Origin: Petrolisthes cinctipes
Taxonomy: Eukaryota > Arthropoda > Malacostraca > Decapoda > Porcellanidae
Reading direction: 5' to 3'
Assembly: GCA_033782935.1 (NCBI GenBank)
Contig: JAWQEG010000259.1
Location: 2,706,001 to 2,770,000 of the forward strand
DNA: 64,000 nt
A program made the translations under genes and the position numbers. This document shows, piece by piece, positions 1 to 13,316 of the stretch (positions within the stretch are counted from its first letter, which is position 1; each line of letters opens with the position of its first letter). The notes below the pieces were generated by a model. The model was not told where the DNA came from and searched no databases. It saw only the letters and a program-made list of their open reading frames with translations.

Positions 1-1509
1 AAAATTCAACATTTTGGGGTCCCAGAAGTGATCTGTACATGCCTACTTAGTGCTAGAATATTTTCAAAATATAGGCACAAAACATGCTAAAAACCGATAT
101 TTTAGGTGCACAAAGTCGATATCTCAAATTCAGGCTCAAAACACCCGAAAATTCGATATCTTGGGGTCCCAGAAGCGAACTGTACATGCCTACTCCGTGT
201 TAGAGTATTTTCAAAATACAGGCCAAAAACATACTGAAAATCGATATTTTAGGTGCCCAAAAGTCGATATGTGCATGCATCTTCTGTACCCGTTTATATC
301 CCAAATTAAACCTCAAAACACCCGAAAATTCGATATTTTGGGGTCACAGAAGCGATCTGTACATGCCTACTCAGTGCTAGAATTTTTTCAAAATATAGGC
401 TCAAAACATGCTAAAAATCTATATTTTAAGTGTCCAAAGTCGATATGTGCATGCATCATCTGTATCCGTTTATATCTCAAATTCAGGCTCAAAACACCCG
501 AAAATTCGATATTTTGGGGTCCCAGAAGCGAACTGTACATGCCTACTCCGTTTCAGAGTATTTTCAAAATACAGGCCCAAAACATACTGAAAATCGATAT
601 TTTAGGTGCCAAAGTCGATATCTCAAATTCAGGCCCAAAACACCCAAAAATTCGATATTTTGGGGTCCCAGAAGCGATCTGTACATGCCTAATCCGTCTT
701 AGAGTATATTCAATATACAGGCCCAAAAAATACTGAAAATCGATCTTTTAGGTGCCCAAAATGTCGATATGTGCATGCATCTTCTGTACCCGTTTATATC
801 TCAAATTCAGGGTCAAAACACCCGAATATTCGATATTTTGGGGTTTCAGAAGCGATCTGTACTTGCCTACTCAGATGCAGGCCCAAAACATGCTAATAAT
901 CGATATTTTAGGTGCCCAAAGTCAACATGTGTATGCATCTGCTGCACTCGTTTATATCTCAAATTCAACCTCAAAACACCCGAAAATTCGATAATTTTGG
1001 GTCCCAGAAGCGATCTGTACATGTCCAGTCATTGCTTGAATGTTTTAAAAATATAGGCACAAAACATGCTAAAAATCAATATTTTAAGTGTCCAAAGTCG
1101 ATATGTGCATGCATCTTCTGCACTCGTTTATATCTCAAATTCAGGCTCAAAACGCCCGAAAATTCGATATTTTGGGGTCCCAGAAGCGATCTTTACATGC
1201 CTACTCAGTGCTAGAATGTTTTCAAAATATAGGCTCAAATTATGCTAAAAATCGATATTTTAAGTGCCCAAAAGTCGATATATAGATGCATCTTCTGTAC
1301 CCGTTTATATCTCAAATTCAGGCTCAAAACACCCGAAAATTCGATATTTTGGGGTCCCAGAAGCGTTCTGTACTTGCCTACTCCGTGTTAGAGTATTTTC
1401 AAAGTACAGGCCCAAAAGAAGCTGAAAATCGATATTTTAGGTGCCCAAAGTCAATATATGTATGCATCTTCTGCACCCGTTTATATCCCAAATTCAACCT
1501 CAAAACACC

Positions 1510-3123
1510 CGAAAATTCGATATTTTTGGGTTCCAGAAGTGATCTGTGCATGCCTACTTAGTGCTAGAATATTTTCAAAATATAGGCCCAAAACATGCTA
1601 AAAATCGATATTTTAGGTGCTCAAAGTCGATATCTCAAATTCAGGCCCAAAAAACCCGAAAATTCGATATTTTGGGGTCCCAGAAGCGAACTGTACATGC
1701 CTACTCCGTGTTAGAGTATTTTCAAAATACAGGCCCAAAACATACTGAAAATTGATATTTTAGGTGCCCAAAGTCGATATCTCAAATTTAGGCCCAAAAC
1801 ACCCGAAAATTCGATATTTTAGGGGGTCCCAGAAGCGAACTGTACATGCCTACTCCGTGATAGAGTATTTTTAATATACAGGCCCAAAACATACTGAAAA
1901 TCGATCTTTTAGGTGCCCAAAAGTCGATATGTGCATGCATCTTCTGTACCGGTTTATATCTCAAATTCAGGCTCCAAACACCCGAAAATTCGATATTTTG
2001 GGGTCCAATAAGCGATCTGTACATGCCTATTCAGATGCAGGCCCAAAACATGCTGAAAATCGATATTTTAGGTGCCCAAAATCAACATGTGTATGCATCT
2101 TCTGCACTCGTTTATATCTCAAATTCAACCTCAAAACACCCGAAAATTCGATAAATTTGGGTCCCAGAAGTGATCTGTACATGTCTAGTCAGTGCTAGAA
2201 TGTTTTCAAAATATAGGCTCAAAACATGCTAAAAATCGATATTTTAGGTGTCCAAAGTCAATATGTGCATGCATTTTCTGTACCCGTTTTTATCTCAAAT
2301 TCAGGCTTAAAACATCCGATAATTCGATATTTTTGGGTTCCAGATGTGATCTGTGCATGCCTACTTAGTGCTAGAATATTTTCAAAATATAGGCCCAAAA
2401 CATGCTAAAAATCGATATTTTAGGTGCTCAAAGTCGATATCTCAAATTCAGGCCCAAAACACCCGAAAATTCGATATTTTGGGGTCCCAGAAGCGAACTG
2501 TACATGCCTACTCCGTGTTAGAGTATTTTCAAAATACAGGCCCAAAACATACTGATAATCGATATTTTAGGTGCACAAAGTCGATATCTCAAATTTAGGC
2601 CCGAAACACCCGAAAATTCGATATTTTAGGGGGTCCCAGAAGCGAACTGTACATGCCTACTCCGTGATAGAGTATTTTTAATATACAGGCCCAAAACATA
2701 CTGAAAATCGATCTTTTAGGTGCCCAAAAGTCGATATGTGCATGCATCTTCTGTAACGGTTTATATCTCAAATTCAGGCTCCAAACACCCGAAAATTCGA
2801 TATTTTGGGGTCCAATAAGCGATCTGTACATGCCTATTCAGATGCAGGCCCAAAACATGCTGAAAATCGATATTTTAGGTGCCCAAAATCAACATGTGTA
2901 TGCATCTTCTGCACTCGTTTATATCTCAAATTCAACCTCAAAACACCCGAAAATTCGATAATTTTGGGTCCCAGAAGCGATCTGTACATGTCTAGTCAGT
3001 GCTAGAATGTTTTCAAAATATAGGCTCAAAACATGCTAAAAATCGATATTTTAGGTGTCCAAAGTCAATATGTGCATGCATTTTCTGTACCCGTTTATAT
3101 CTCAAATTCAGGCTTAAAACATC
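1510..3123 (+). repeat. 807-bp five-monomer tandem duplication
   Basis: Two adjacent copies (about 1510-2316 and 2317-3123) share private marks: GGGTTCCAGA before GTGATCTGTGCATGCC, the TTTTAGGGGGTCCC expansion, and GGTCCAATAAGCG. The monomer lengths 179+158+176+147+147 add up to 807. Similarity fades before about 1510 and after about 3140. The copies differ at scattered single bases, for example TGTACCGG against TGTAACGG near 1947 and 2754. Confidence 0.85.
2523..2537. other. Perfect dyad at the end of half A (type G...C)
   Basis: GTATTTTCAAAATAC is a 7+1+7 perfect inverted repeat. It lies at about positions 73-87 of half A and is found in most CCGTGTTAGAG and CTAGTTAGAG monomers. It is one instance of a feature repeated through the array, and it is removed in 158-bp monomers. 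Confidence 0.85.
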
Positions 3124-4316
3124 CGAAAATTCGATATTTTTGGCTCCCAGTAGCGATCTGTACATGCCTACTCAGTGCTAGAATATTTTCAAAATATAGG
3201 CCCAAAACATGCTAAAAATCGATAATTTAGGTGCCCAAAGTCGATATCTCAAATTCAGGCCCAAAACACCCAAAAATTCGATATTTTGGGGTCCCAGAAC
3301 CGATCTGTACATGCCTACTCCGTGTTAGAGTACTTTCAAAATACAGGCCCAAAACATACTGAAAATCGATCTTTTAGGTGCCTAAAAGTCGATATGTGGA
3401 TGCATCTTCTGTACCCGTTTATATCTCAAATTCCGGCTCAAAACACCCGAAAATTCGATATTTTGGGGTCCTAGAAGCGATCTGTACTTGCCTACTCTGT
3501 GTTAGAGTATTTTCAAAATACAGGCCCAAAACAAGCTGAAAATCGATATTTGAGGTGACCAAAGTCAATATGTGTATGCATCTTCTGCACACGTTTATAT
3601 CCCAAATTCAAACTCAAAACACCCGAAAATTCGATATTTTTGGGTCCCAGAAGCGATCTGCACATGCCTACTCAGTGCTAGAATGTTTTCAAAATATAGG
3701 CTCAAAACATGCTAAAAATCGATATTTTAAGTGTCCAAAGTCGATATGTGCATGCATCATCTGTACCCGTTTATATCTCAAATTCAGGCTCAAAACACCC
3801 GAAAATTCGATATTTTGGGGTCCCATAAGCGATCTGTACATGCCTACTCCTAGTTAGAGTATTTTCAAAATACAGGCCCGAAACATACTGAAAATCGATC
3901 TATTAGGTGTCCAAAAGTCGATATGTGCATGCATCTTCTGTACCCGTTTATATCCCAAATTCAACCTCAAAATACCCGAAAATTCTATATTTTTGGGTCC
4001 CAGAAGCGATCTGTACATGCCTACTTCTAGTTAGAGTATTTTCTAAATACAGGCTAAAAAGATACTGAAAATCGATGATTTAGGTGCCCAAAAGTCGATA
4101 TGTAAATGCATCTTCTGTACCCGTTTATATCCCAAATTTAACCTCAAAACACCTGAAAATTCGATATTTTTGGGTCCCAGAAGCGATTTGTACATGCCTA
4201 ATCAGTGCTAGAATTTTTTCAAAATATAGGCTCAAAACATGCTAAAAATCGATATTTTAAGTGTCCAAAGTCGATATGTGCATGCATCATCTGTACCCGT
4301 TTATATCTCAAATTCA

Positions 4317-4445
4317 GGCTCTAAACACCCGAAAATTCAATATTTTGGGGTCCCACAAGCGATCTGTACATGCCTACTCAGATGCAGGCCCAAAACATGC
4401 TGAAAATCGATATTTTAGGTGCCCAAAGTCGATATCTCAAATTCA
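4317..4445 (+). repeat. 129-bp monomer carrying both deletions
   Basis: This monomer has the ACTCAGATGCAGG junction of the 18-bp deletion and the GTCGATATCTC junction of the 29-bp deletion. Its length of 129 bp equals 176-18-29. It is the only double-deletion monomer I found. Because each junction is common alone, a crossover between a 158-bp and a 147-bp monomer in the shared block between them is the simplest source. Confidence 0.85.
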
Positions 4446-6904
4446 GGCCCAAAACACCCGAAAATTCGATATTTTGGGGTCCCAGAAGCGAACTGTACAT
4501 GCCTACTCCGTGTTAGAGTATTTTTAAAATACAGGCCCAAAACATACTGTAAATCGATCTTTTAGGTGCCCAAAAGTCGATATGTGCATGCATCTTCTGT
4601 ACCCGTTTATATCTCAAATTCAGGTTCCAAACACCCGAAAATTCGATATTTTGGGGTCCCAGAAGCGATCTGTACATGCCTACTCAGATGCAGGACCAAA
4701 ACATGCTGAAAATCGATATTTTAGGTGCCAAAGTCAACATGTGTTTGCATCTTCTGCCCTCGTTTATATTTCAAATTCAACCTCAAAACACCCGAAAATT
4801 CGATAATTTTGGGTCCCAGAAGCGATTTTTACATGTCTAGTCAGTGCTAGAATTTTTTCAAAATATAGGCTCAAAACATGCTAAAAATCGATATTTTAAA
4901 TGTCCAAAGTCGATATGTGCATGCATCTTCTGTACCCGTTTATATCTCAAATTCAGGCTCAAAACACCCGAAAATTCGATATTTTTGGGTCCCAGAAGCG
5001 ATCTGTACATGCCTACTCCTAGTTAGAGTATTTTCAAAATACAGGCCCAAAACATGCTGAAAATCGATATTTTAGGTGCCCAAAGTCAATATGTGCATGC
5101 ATATTCTGTACCTGTTTATATCTCAAATTCAGGCTCAAAACACCCGAAAATTCGATATTTTGGGGTCCCAGATGCGATCTATACTTGCCTACTCCGTGTT
5201 AGAGTATTTTAAAAATACAGGCCCAAAACAAGCTGAAAATCGATATTTTAGGTGACCAAAGTCAATATATGTATGTATCTTCTGCACCCGTTTATATCCC
5301 AAATTCAACCTCAAAACACCCGAAAATTCGATATTTTTGGGTCCCAGAAGCGATTTGTACATGCCTACTCAGTACTAGAATGTTTTCAAAATATAGGCTC
5401 AAAACATGCAAAAAATCGATATTTTAATTGTCCAAAGTCGATATGTGCATGCATCATCTTTACCCGTTTATATATCAAATTCAGGCTCAAAATACACGAA
5501 AATTCGATATTTTGGGGCCCCAGAAGTAATCTGTACATGCCTACTTAGTGCTAGAATATATTCAAAATATAGGCCCAAAACATGCTAAAAATCGATATTT
5601 TAGGTGCCCAAAGTCGATATCTCTAATTCAGGCCCAAAACACCTGAAAATTCGATATTTTGGGGTCCCAGAGGCGAACTGTACATGCCTACTCCTAGTTA
5701 GAGTATTTTCAAAATACAGGCCGAAAACATGCTGAAAATCGATATTTTAGGTGCCCAAAGTCAATATGTGCATGCCTATTCTGTACCTGTTTATATCTCA
5801 AATTCAGGCTCAAAACACCCGAAAATTCGGTATTTTTGGGTCCTAGAAGCGATCTGTACATCCCTACTCCTAGTTAGAATAATTTCAAGATACAGACCCA
5901 AAACATGCTCAAAATCGATATTTTAGGTGCCCAAAAGTCGATATGTGCATGCATCTTCTGTACCCGTTTATATCTCAAATTCGGGCTCAAAACACCCGAA
6001 AATTCGATATTTTGGGGTCCCAGAAGCGATCTGTACATGCCTACTCAGTGCTATAATATTTTCAAAATATAGGCCCAAAACATGCTAAAAATCGATATTT
6101 TAGGTGCCCAAAGTCGATATCTCAAATTCAGGCCCAAAACACCCAAAAATTCGATATTTTGGGGTCCCAAAAGCGATTTGTACATGCCTACTCCGTGTTA
6201 GAGTATTTTCAATATACAGGCCCAAAACATACTGAAAATCGATCTTTTTGATGCACAAAAGTCGATATGTTGATGCATCTTCTGTACCCGTTTATATCTC
6301 AAATTCAGGCTCAAACCACCCGAATATTCGATATTTTGGGGTCCCAGATGCGATCTATACTTGCCTACTCCGTGTTAGAGTATTTTCAAAATACATGCCC
6401 AAAACAAGCTGAAAATCGATATTTTAGGTGACCAAAGTCAATATATGTATGTATCTTCTGCACCCGTTTATATCCCAAATTCAACCTCAAAACACCCGAA
6501 AATTCGATATTTTTGGGTCCCAGAAGCGATTTGTACATGCCTACTCAGTACTAGAATGTTTTCAAAATATAGGCTCAAAACACGCAAAAAATCGATATTT
6601 TAATTGTCCAAAGTCGATATGTGCATGCATCATCTTTACCCGTTTATATATTAAATTCAGGCTCAAAACACACGAAAATTCGATATTTTGGGGCCCCAGA
6701 AGTAATCTGTACATGCCTACTTAGTGCTAGAATATTTTCAAAATATAGGCCCAAAACATGCTAAAAATCGATATTTTAGGTGCCCAAAGTCGATATCTCT
6801 AATTCAGGCCCAAAACACCCGAAAATTCGATATTTTGGGGTTCCAGAGGCGAACTGTACATGCCTACTCCTAGTTAGAGTATTTTCAAAATACAGGCCCA
6901 AAAC

Positions 6905-8258
6905 ATGCTGAAAATCGATATTTTAGGTGCCCAAAGTCAATATGTGCATGCCTATTCTGTACCTGTTTATATCTCAAATTCAGGCTCAAAACACCCGAAA
7001 ATTCGGTGTTTTTGGGTCCTAGAAGCGATCTGTACATCCCTACTCCTAGTTAGAATGTTTTCAAGATACAGACCCAAAACATGCTCAAAATCGATATTTT
7101 AGGTGCCCAAAAGTCGATATGTGCATGCATCTTCTGTACCCGTTTATATCTCAAATTCAGGCTCAAAACACCCGAAAATTCGATATTTTGGGGTCCCAGA
7201 AGCGATCTGTACATGCCTACTCAGTGCTATAATATTTTCAAAATATAGGCCCAAAACATGCTAAAAATCGATATTTTAGGTGCCCAAAGTCGATATCTCA
7301 AATTCAGGCCCAAAACACCCAAAAATTCGATATTTTGGGGTCCCAGAACCGATCTGTACATGCCTACTCCGTGTTAGAGTATTTTCAATATACAGGCCCA
7401 AAACATACTGAAAATCGATCTTATTGATGCCCAAAAGTCGGTATGTTGATGCATCTTCTGTACCCGTTTATATCTCAAATTCAGGCTCAAAACACCCGAA
7501 AATTCGATATTTTTGGGTCCCAGAAGCGATCTGTACATGCCTACTCCTAGTTAGAGTATTTTCAAAATATAGGCCCAAAACATGCTGAAAATCGATATTT
7601 TAGGTGCCCAAAGTCAATATGTGCATGCATATTCTGTACCTGTTTATATCTCAAATTCAGGCTCAAAACACCCGAAAATTCGGTATTTTTGGGTCCTAGA
7701 AGCGATCTGTACATCCCTACTCCTAGTTAGAATGTTTTCAAGATACAGACCAAAAACATGCTGAAAATCGATATTTTAGGTGCCCAAAAGTCGATATGTG
7801 CATGCATCTTCTGTACCCGTTTATATCTCAAATTCGGGCTCAAAACACCCGAAAATTCGATATTTTGGGGTCCCAGAAGCGATCTGTACATGCCTACTCA
7901 GTGCTATAATATTTTCAAAATATAGGCCCAAAACATGCTAAAAATCGATATTTTAGGTGCCCAAAGTCGATATCTCAAATTCAGGCCCAAAACACCCAAA
8001 AATTCGATATTTTGGGGTCCCAAAAGCGATTTGTACATGCCTACTCCGTGTTAGAGTATTTTCAATATACAGGCCCAAAACATACTGAAAATCGATCTTT
8101 TTGATGCCCAAAAGTCGATATGTTGATGCATCTTCTGTACCCGTTTATATCTCAAATTCAGGCTCAAACCACCCGAATATTCGATATTTTGGGGTCCCAG
8201 ATGCGATCTATACTTGCCTACTCCGTGTTAGAGTATTTTCAAAATACAGGCCCAAAAC
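6905..8258 (+). repeat. Two 677-bp higher-order units
   Basis: Units start at 6905 and 7582, exactly 677 bp apart. Each has four monomers of 177, 147, 177 and 176 bp, recognisable by the ATCCCTACTCCTAG, GTGCTATAATATTTTC, CCGTGTTAGAG and ACTCCTAGTTAGAG versions of half A. The second unit differs: it has GATCTTTTTGATGCCC, and its last monomer has been replaced by a CCGTGTTAGAG type. Confidence 0.88.
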
Positions 8259-8758
8259 AAGCTGAAAATCGATATTTTAGGTGACCAAAGTCAATATATG
8301 TATGTATCTTCTGCACCCGTTTATATCCCAAATTCAACCTCAAAACACCCGAAAATTCGATATTTTTGGGTCCCAGAAGCGATTTGTACATGCCTACTCA
8401 GTACTAGAATGTTTTCAAAATATAGGCTCAAAACATGCAAAAAATCGATATTTTAATTGTCCAAAGTCGATATGTGCATGCATCATCTTTACCCGTTTAT
8501 ATATCAAATTCAGTCTCAAAACACACGAAAATTCGATATTTTGGGGCCCCAGAAGTAATCTGTACATGCCTACTTAGTGCTAGAATATTTTCAAAATATA
8601 GGCCCAAAACATGCTAAAAATCGATATTTTAGGTGCCCAAAGTCGATATCTCTAATTCAGGCCCAAAACACCCGAAAATTCGATATTTTGGGGTCCCAGA
8701 GGCGAACTGTACATGCCTACTCCTAGTTAGAGTATTTTCAAAATACAGGCCCAAAACA

Positions 8759-10112
8759 TACTGAAAATCGATATTTTAGGTGCCCAAAATCAATATGTGC
8801 ATGCCTATTCTGTACCTGTTTATATCTCAAATTCAGGCTCAAAACACCCGAAAATTCGGTATTTTTGGGTCCTAGAAGCGATCTGTACATCCCTACTCAT
8901 AGTTAGAATGTTTTCAAGATACAGACCCAAAACATGCTCAAAATCGATATTTTAGGTGCCCAAAAGTCGATATGTGCATGCATCTTCTGTACCCGTTTAT
9001 ATCTCAAATTCAGGCTCAAAACACCCGAAAATTCGATATTTTGGGGTCCCAGAAGCGATCTGTACATGCCTACTCAGTGCTAGAATATTTTCAAAATATA
9101 GGCCCAAAACATGCTAAAAATCGATATTTTAGGTGCCCGAAGTCGATATCTCAAATTCAGGCCCAAAACACCCAAAAATTCGATATTTTGGGGGCCCAGA
9201 ACCGATCTGTACATGCCTACTCCGTGTTAGAGTATTTTCAATATACAGGCCCAAAACATACTGAAAATCGATCTTATTGATGCCCAAAAGTCGGTATGTT
9301 GATGCATCTTCTGTACCCGTTTATATCTCAAATTCAGGCTCAAAACACCCGAAAATTCGATATTTTTGGGTCCCAGAAGCGATCTGTACATGCCTACTCC
9401 TAGTTAGAGTATTTTCAAAATACAGGCCCAAAACATACTGAAAATCGATATTTTAGGTGCCCAAAGTCAATATGTGCATGCCTATTCTGTACCTGTTTAT
9501 ATCTCAAATTCAGGCTCAAAACACCCGAAAATTCGGTATTTTTGGGTCCTAGAAGCGATCTGTACATCCCTACTCCTAGTTAGAATGTTTTCAAGATACA
9601 GACCCAAAACATGCTGAAAATCGATATTTTAGGTGCCCAAAAGTCGATATGTGCATGCATCTTCTGTACCCGTTTATATCTCAAATTCGGTCTCAAAACA
9701 CCCGAAAATTCGGTATTTTGGGGTCCCAGAGGCGATCTGTACATGCCTACTCAGTGCTATAATATTTTCAAAATATAGGCCCAAAACATGCTAAAAATCG
9801 ATATTTTAGGTGCCCAAAGTCGATATCTCAAATTCAGGCCCAAAACACCCAAAAATTCGATATTTTGGGGTCCCAGAACCGATCTGTACATGCCTACTCC
9901 GTGTTAGAGTATTTTCAATATACAGGCCCAAAACATACTGAAAATCGATCTTATTGATGACCAAAAGTCGATATGTTGATGCATCTTCTGTACCCGTTTA
10001 TATCTCAAATTCAGGCTCAAAACACCCGAAAATTCGATATTTTGGGGTCCCAGAAGCGATTTATACTTGCCTACTCCGTGTTAGAGTATTTTAAAAATAC
10101 AGGCCCAAAACA
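8759..10112 (+). repeat. Two 677-bp higher-order units
   Basis: Corresponding positions at 8759 and 9436 are 677 bp apart and share the four-monomer order. The first unit has ATACTGAAAATCG where most units have ATGCTGAAAATCG, and CCCAAAATCAATATG. The second carries TCGGTCTCAAAAC, also seen near 12716 and 14925, so related units are dispersed through the block. Confidence 0.82.
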
Positions 10113-11786
10113 AGCTGAAAATCGATATTTTAGGTGACCAAAGTCAATATGTGTATGTATCTTCTGCACCCGTTTATATCCCAAATTCAACCTCAAAACA
10201 CCCGAAAATTCGATATTTTTGGGTCCCAGAAGCGATCTGTACATGCCTACTCAGTGCTAGAATGTTTTCAAAATATAGGCTCAAAAACATGCAAAAAATC
10301 GATATTTTAATTGTCCAAAGTCGATATGTGCATGCATCATCTTTACCCGTTTATATATCAAATTCAGGCTCAAAACACACGAAAATTCGATATTTTGGGG
10401 TACCAGAAGTAATCTGTACATGCCTACTTAGTGCTAGAATATTTTCAAAATATAGGCCCAAAACATGCTAAAATCGATATTTTAGGTGCCCAAAGTCGAT
10501 ATCTCAAATTCAGGCCCAAAACACCCGAAAATTCGATATTTTGGGGTCCCAGAGGCGAACTGTACATGCCTACTCCGTGTTAGAGTATTTTCAAAATACA
10601 GGCCCATAACATACTGAAAATCGATATTTTAGGTGCCCAAAGTCGATATTTCAAATTCAGGCCCAAAACACCCAAAAATTCGATATTTTGGGGTCCCAGA
10701 AGCGAACTGTACATGCCTACTCCGTGTTAGAGTATTTTCAAAATAAAGGCCCAAAACATACTGAAATTCGATCTTTTAGGTGCCCAAAAGTCGATATGTG
10801 CATGCATCTTCTGTACCCGTTTATATCTCAAATTCAGGCTCAAAACACCCGAAAATTCGGTATTTTGGGGTCCCAGAAGCTATCTGTATATGCCTACTCC
10901 TAGTTAGAGTATTTTCAAAATACAGGCCCAAAACATGCTAAAAATCGATATTTTAGGTGCCCAAATCAATATGTGCATGTATATTCTGTACCCGTTTATA
11001 TCTCAAATTCAGGCTCAAAACACCCGAAAATTCGGAATTTTTGGGTCCTAGAAACGATCTGTACATCCCTACTCCTAGTTAGAATGTTTTCAAGATACAG
11101 ACCCAAAATATGCTCAAAATCGTTATTTTAGATGCCCAAAAGTCGATATGTTCATGCATCTTCTGTACCCGTTTATATCTCAAATTCAGGCTCAAAACAC
11201 CCGAAAATTCGGTATTTTGGGGTCCCAGAACCGATCTGTACATGCCTACTCCGTGTTAGAGTATTTTCAATACACAGGCCTAAAACATACTGAAAATCGA
11301 TCTTATTGATGCCCAAAAGTCGATATGTTGATGCATCTTCTGCACCCGTTTATATCCCAAATTCAACCTCAAAACACCCGAAAATTCGATATTTTTGGGT
11401 CCCAGAAGCGATCTGTACATGCCTACTCAGTGCTAGAATGTTTTCAAAATATATGCTCAAAACATGCTAAAAATCGATATTTTAATTGTCCAAAGTCGAT
11501 ATGTGCATGCATCATCTTTACCCGTTTATATATCAAATTCAGGCTCAAAACACACGAAAATTCGATATTTTGGGGCCCCAGAAGTAATCTGTACATGCCT
11601 ACTTAGTGCTAGAATATTTTCAAAATATAGGCCCAAAACATGCTAAAAATCGATATTTTAGGTGCCCAAAGTCGATATCTCTAATTCAGGCCCAAAACAC
11701 CCGAAAATTCGATATTTTGGGGTCCCAGAGGCGAACTGTACATGCCTACTCCTAGTTAGAGTATTTTCAAAATACAGGCACAAAAC

Positions 11787-13140
11787 ATGCTGAAAATCGA
11801 TATTTTAGGTGCCCAAAGTCAATATGTGCATGCCTATTCTGTACCTGTTTATATCTCAAATTCAGGCTCAAAACACCCGAAAATTCGGTATTTTTGGGTC
11901 CTAGAAGCGATCTCTACATCCCTACTCATAGTTAGAATGTTTTCAAGATACAGACCCAAAACATGCTCAAAATCGATATTTTAGGTGCCCAAAAGTCGAT
12001 ATGTGCATGCATCTTCTGTACCCGTTTATATCTCAAATTCAGGCTCAAAACACCCGAAAATTCGATATTTTGGGGTCCCAGAAGCGATCTGTACATGCCT
12101 ACTCAGTGCTATAATATTTTCAAAATATAGGCCCAAAACATGCTAAAAATCGATATTTTAGGTGCCCAAAGTCGATATCTCAAATTCAGGCCCAAAACAC
12201 CCAAAAATTCGATATTTTGGGGTCCCAGAACCGATCTGTACATGCCTACTCCGTGTTAGAGTATTTTCAATATACAGGCCCAAAACATACTGAAAATCGA
12301 TCTTATTGATGCCCAAAAGTCGGTATGTTGATGCATCTTCTGTACCCGTTTATATCTCAAATTCAGGCTCAAAACTCCCGAAAATTCGATATTTTTGGGT
12401 CCCAGAAGCGATCTGTACATGCCTACTCCTAGTTAGAGTATTTTCAAAATACAGGCCCAAAACATGCTGAAAATCGATATTTTAGGTGCCCAAAGTCAAT
12501 ATGTGCATGCCTATTCTGTACCTGTTTATATCTCAAATTCAGGCTCAAAACACCCGAAAATTCGGTATTTTTGGGTCCTAGAAGCGATCTGTACATCCCT
12601 ACTCCTAGTTAGAATGTTTTCAAGATACAGACCCAAAACATGCTCAAAATCGATATTTTAGGTGCCCAAAAGTCGATATGTGCATGCATCTTCTGTACCC
12701 GTTTATATCTCAAATTCGGTCTCAAAACACCCGAAAATTCGATATTTTGGGGTCCCAGAGGCGATCTGTACATGCCTACTCAGTGCTATAATATTTTCAA
12801 AATATAGGCCCAAAACATGCTAAAAATCGATATTTTAGGTGCCCAAAGTCGATATCTCAAATTCAGGCCCAAAACACCCAAAAATTCGATATTTTGGGGT
12901 CCCAGAACCGATCTGTACATGCCTACTCCGTGTTAGAGTATTTTCAATATACAGGCCCAAAACATACTGATAATCGATCTTATTGATGCCCAAAAGTCGA
13001 TATGTTGATGCATCTTCTGTACCCGTTTATATCTCAAATTCAGGCTCAAAACACCCGAAAATTCGATATTTTGGGGTCCCAGAAGCGATCTATACTTGCC
13101 TACTCCGTGTTAGAGTATTTTAAAAATACAGGCCCAAAAC
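11787..13140 (+). repeat. Two 677-bp higher-order units
   Basis: Units start at 11787 and 12464 (offset 677). The first has TCTCTACATCCCTACTCATAG where the second has TCTGTACATCCCTACTCCTAG. A single 176-bp monomer with GTGACCAAAGTCAATATG follows at about 13141-13316, so the next unit starts 853 bp (677+176) after 12464. Confidence 0.87.
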
Positions 13141-13316
13141 AAGCTGAAAATCGATATTTTAGGTGACCAAAGTCAATATGTGTATGTATCTTCTGCACCC
13201 GTTTATATCCCAAATTCAACCTCAAAACACCCGAAAATTTTATATTTTGGGGTTCCAGAGGCGAACTGTACATGCCTACTCCTAGTTAGAGTATTTTCAA
13301 AATACAGGCCCAAAAC

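Larger units (their letters stand above)
1..5050 (+). repeat. Diverged mosaic block 1
   Basis: Mixed 176/177-, 147- and 158-bp monomers without a sustained higher-order period, apart from the 807-bp duplication listed separately. Many monomers carry private substitutions, for example a 2-bp expansion of the G run near 1822 and 2628. It holds no gene; its open frames are satellite translations. Confidence 0.85.

Noticed and set aside
50..736. 228-codon open frame as a gene
   Set aside because: It is a translation of diverged satellite monomers of several lengths, with other frames open over the same bases and no codon-type bias in the differences between copies.
1788..2024. Minus-strand open frames (also 2595-2831, 28303-28536, 55338-55715) as genes
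   Set aside because: They are reverse readings of the same monomers; their copies follow the repeat duplications and nothing else.
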